Below are positions 63,188-64,000 of a stretch of 64,000 bases of DNA, one piece after another. This stretch comes from Mediterraneibacter glycyrrhizinilyticus (GTDB lineage: Bacteria; Bacillota; Clostridia; Lachnospirales; Lachnospiraceae): assembly GCF_016902345.1 (NCBI RefSeq), contig NZ_JACJLR010000001.1, forward strand, positions 186,001-250,000. The letters run 5' to 3'. The position numbers and the translations under genes were made by a program. Each line of letters starts with the position of its first letter. Position 1 is the first letter of the stretch. Below the pieces are notes generated by a model, which saw nothing but the letters and a program-made list of their open reading frames with translations, was not told the origin of the DNA and did no database searches.

Positions 63188-63937
63188 ATGGCAAAATCGT
63201 CATTAGAACGACAAATTGAACGGCAAATGAAACAATCGAAACAACTTGCTAATAAGAAACGTAGAGAACAGGATAAAGCTGAAAGAAGGGCTATACTTAA
63301 AGATAGGGCAGCGACTATCATCAATGGACAACCGATAATAGAAGGTTTCCGGGTTATGGATCAGACAGCTGAAGCAATTCTTGAATGTTTACTGAACTGC
63401 GAAAGGGGTAATGGTACACATATTTGTTTTGAGAATGACATTTTTCCAGATTATGTACAAACGTCGTTGGGATTAGAGTTTGAAAAGTTAATTCAATATG
63501 GAATGATTGGTGGTTTATTCTTTTATGATAACGGCGGGATGCTGGATTTGCTTCCGCCCGCATTTAGTTACTTTGAAAGCAAAAATGCCGCATATGAAAA
63601 ACAGAAAGAGCAGGAAGAATCGAATAAACTGAAAAACATTATAAATTACGGGAATTTAGTGTTTGGTGATGTGTCTGGCTCCACACTAACCGTTGATAAT
63701 TCTATTCATAAAATCGAACAGGCAATAGAAGAAAATGGTGGCACAGATAAAGAGGACTTGTATGAGATTCTGAATGATGTTAAAGAACTTATAGAGAACA
63801 TACAGACAAGCCGAACCATACCAAAGCAGAAAAAACTTTTTGAAAGAATTTCTGATCACATGGAAAAACACGGATGGTTTTATGGTGCGGTAGTACAGCT
63901 GTTGGGAACAGCGGCAATAAATCTGTTGGGTGCATGA
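63188..63937 (+). CDS. Unknown protein with hydrophobic C-terminus, last gene of the defence operon
   Basis: From ATG 63188 (AAGGAAG 7 nt upstream) the product has 249 residues: a Lys/Arg/Glu-rich helical start (LERQIERQMKQSKQ), a central domain, the motif LVFGDVSGSTLTVDNSIHKI (about 158-178), and a C-terminal hydrophobic helix (FYGAVVQLLGTAAINLLGA). GDVSGS-type repeats followed by a hydrophobic helix occur in several phage-defence effectors as an oligomerisation element, so a membrane-acting or adaptor role is possible, but I cannot assign a family. Confidence 0.62.
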   Translation: MAKSSLERQIERQMKQSKQLANKKRREQDKAERRAILKDRAATIINGQPIIEGFRVMDQTAEAILECLLNCERGNGTHICFENDIFPDYVQTSLGLEFEKLIQYGMIGGLFFYDNGGMLDLLPPAFSYFESKNAAYEKQKEQEESNKLKNIINYGNLVFGDVSGSTLTVDNSIHKIEQAIEENGGTDKEDLYEILNDVKELIENIQTSRTIPKQKKLFERISDHMEKHGWFYGAVVQLLGTAAINLLGA

Positions 63938-64000
63938 TATGATCATACCTTCATGAAATGATTGTAGTATGCATTACTTCAGGAGTAAAAAGAATTAGTT
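63938..64000. other. End of window
   Basis: 63 bp without a visible gene; further genes of the defence operon, the integrase and the right end of the element may follow outside the window. Confidence 0.6.

Noticed and set aside
50969-63937. Calling the island a standard DISARM system
   Set aside because: Only the DrmD-like helicase fits; drmA, drmB and drmC are not in the window, and DUF499 and paired DUF1156 genes are not DISARM components.

Overview
The window looks like chromosome from a low-to-mid GC Clostridia bacterium, most likely a Lachnospiraceae relative. The evidence is strong GGAGG ribosome binding sites, TTGACA/TATAAT promoters, a clostridial type I-B CRISPR-Cas locus, and a conjugative element of the kind common in gut Firmicutes (Maff2, PrgI, CD1108-like, TTRAP and TnpV proteins). 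No species can be named from the sequence alone.

Region 1 (1-1304) holds the 3' end of a YfcE-type phosphodiesterase gene and a seven-gene tRNA cluster (Pro, Gly, Arg, His, Gln, Lys, Leu). Region 2 (1313-14407) is a complete type I-B CRISPR-Cas locus: cas6-cas8b-cas7-cas5, then two non-cas genes resembling a DUF3990/DUF3791 toxin-antitoxin pair, then cas3-cas4-cas1-cas2 and a 44-repeat array. Between tRNA-Leu and cas6 lies a two-repeat degenerate mini-array with its own terminator. Its single spacer matches the cas promoter over 17 of the first 18 nt, next to a TTTCA motif resembling known clostridial type I-B PAMs. This looks like an RNA-guided autorepressor of the CreR/CreA kind. An internal start in cas8b probably yields Cas11.

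Region 3 (14408-16590) carries a sedoheptulokinase-like FGGY kinase, an HPr-like protein without the phosphorylatable histidine, and the tail of a histidine kinase gene cut off by mobile DNA. Region 4 (about 16594 to beyond 64000) is an integrative and conjugative element. It begins with a truncated serine recombinase, followed by a replication and partition block (wHTH initiator, DnaC-like, ParB), the type IV secretion genes (PcfB, VirD4, Maff2, VirB6, PrgI, VirB4, NlpC/P60 hydrolase), topoisomerase III, a 2393-residue methylase-helicase with tnpV nested in another frame, and MobC plus relaxase. A regulatory and cargo block follows: Spo0A-like protein, SLOG-sigma fusion, XRE repressor with shared operators, HipA-like kinase, UmuC-like polymerase and YolD.

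Region 5 (50969-63937) is a defence island on the element: a small HTH protein, a DrmD-like SNF2 helicase with DUF3883, two DUF1156 methyltransferases (the second with degenerate catalytic motifs), a HEPN-DUF499 ATPase and a small unknown protein with a hydrophobic C-terminus. It resembles a methylation-linked anti-phage system related to, but not the same as, DISARM. The right end of the element lies outside the window.
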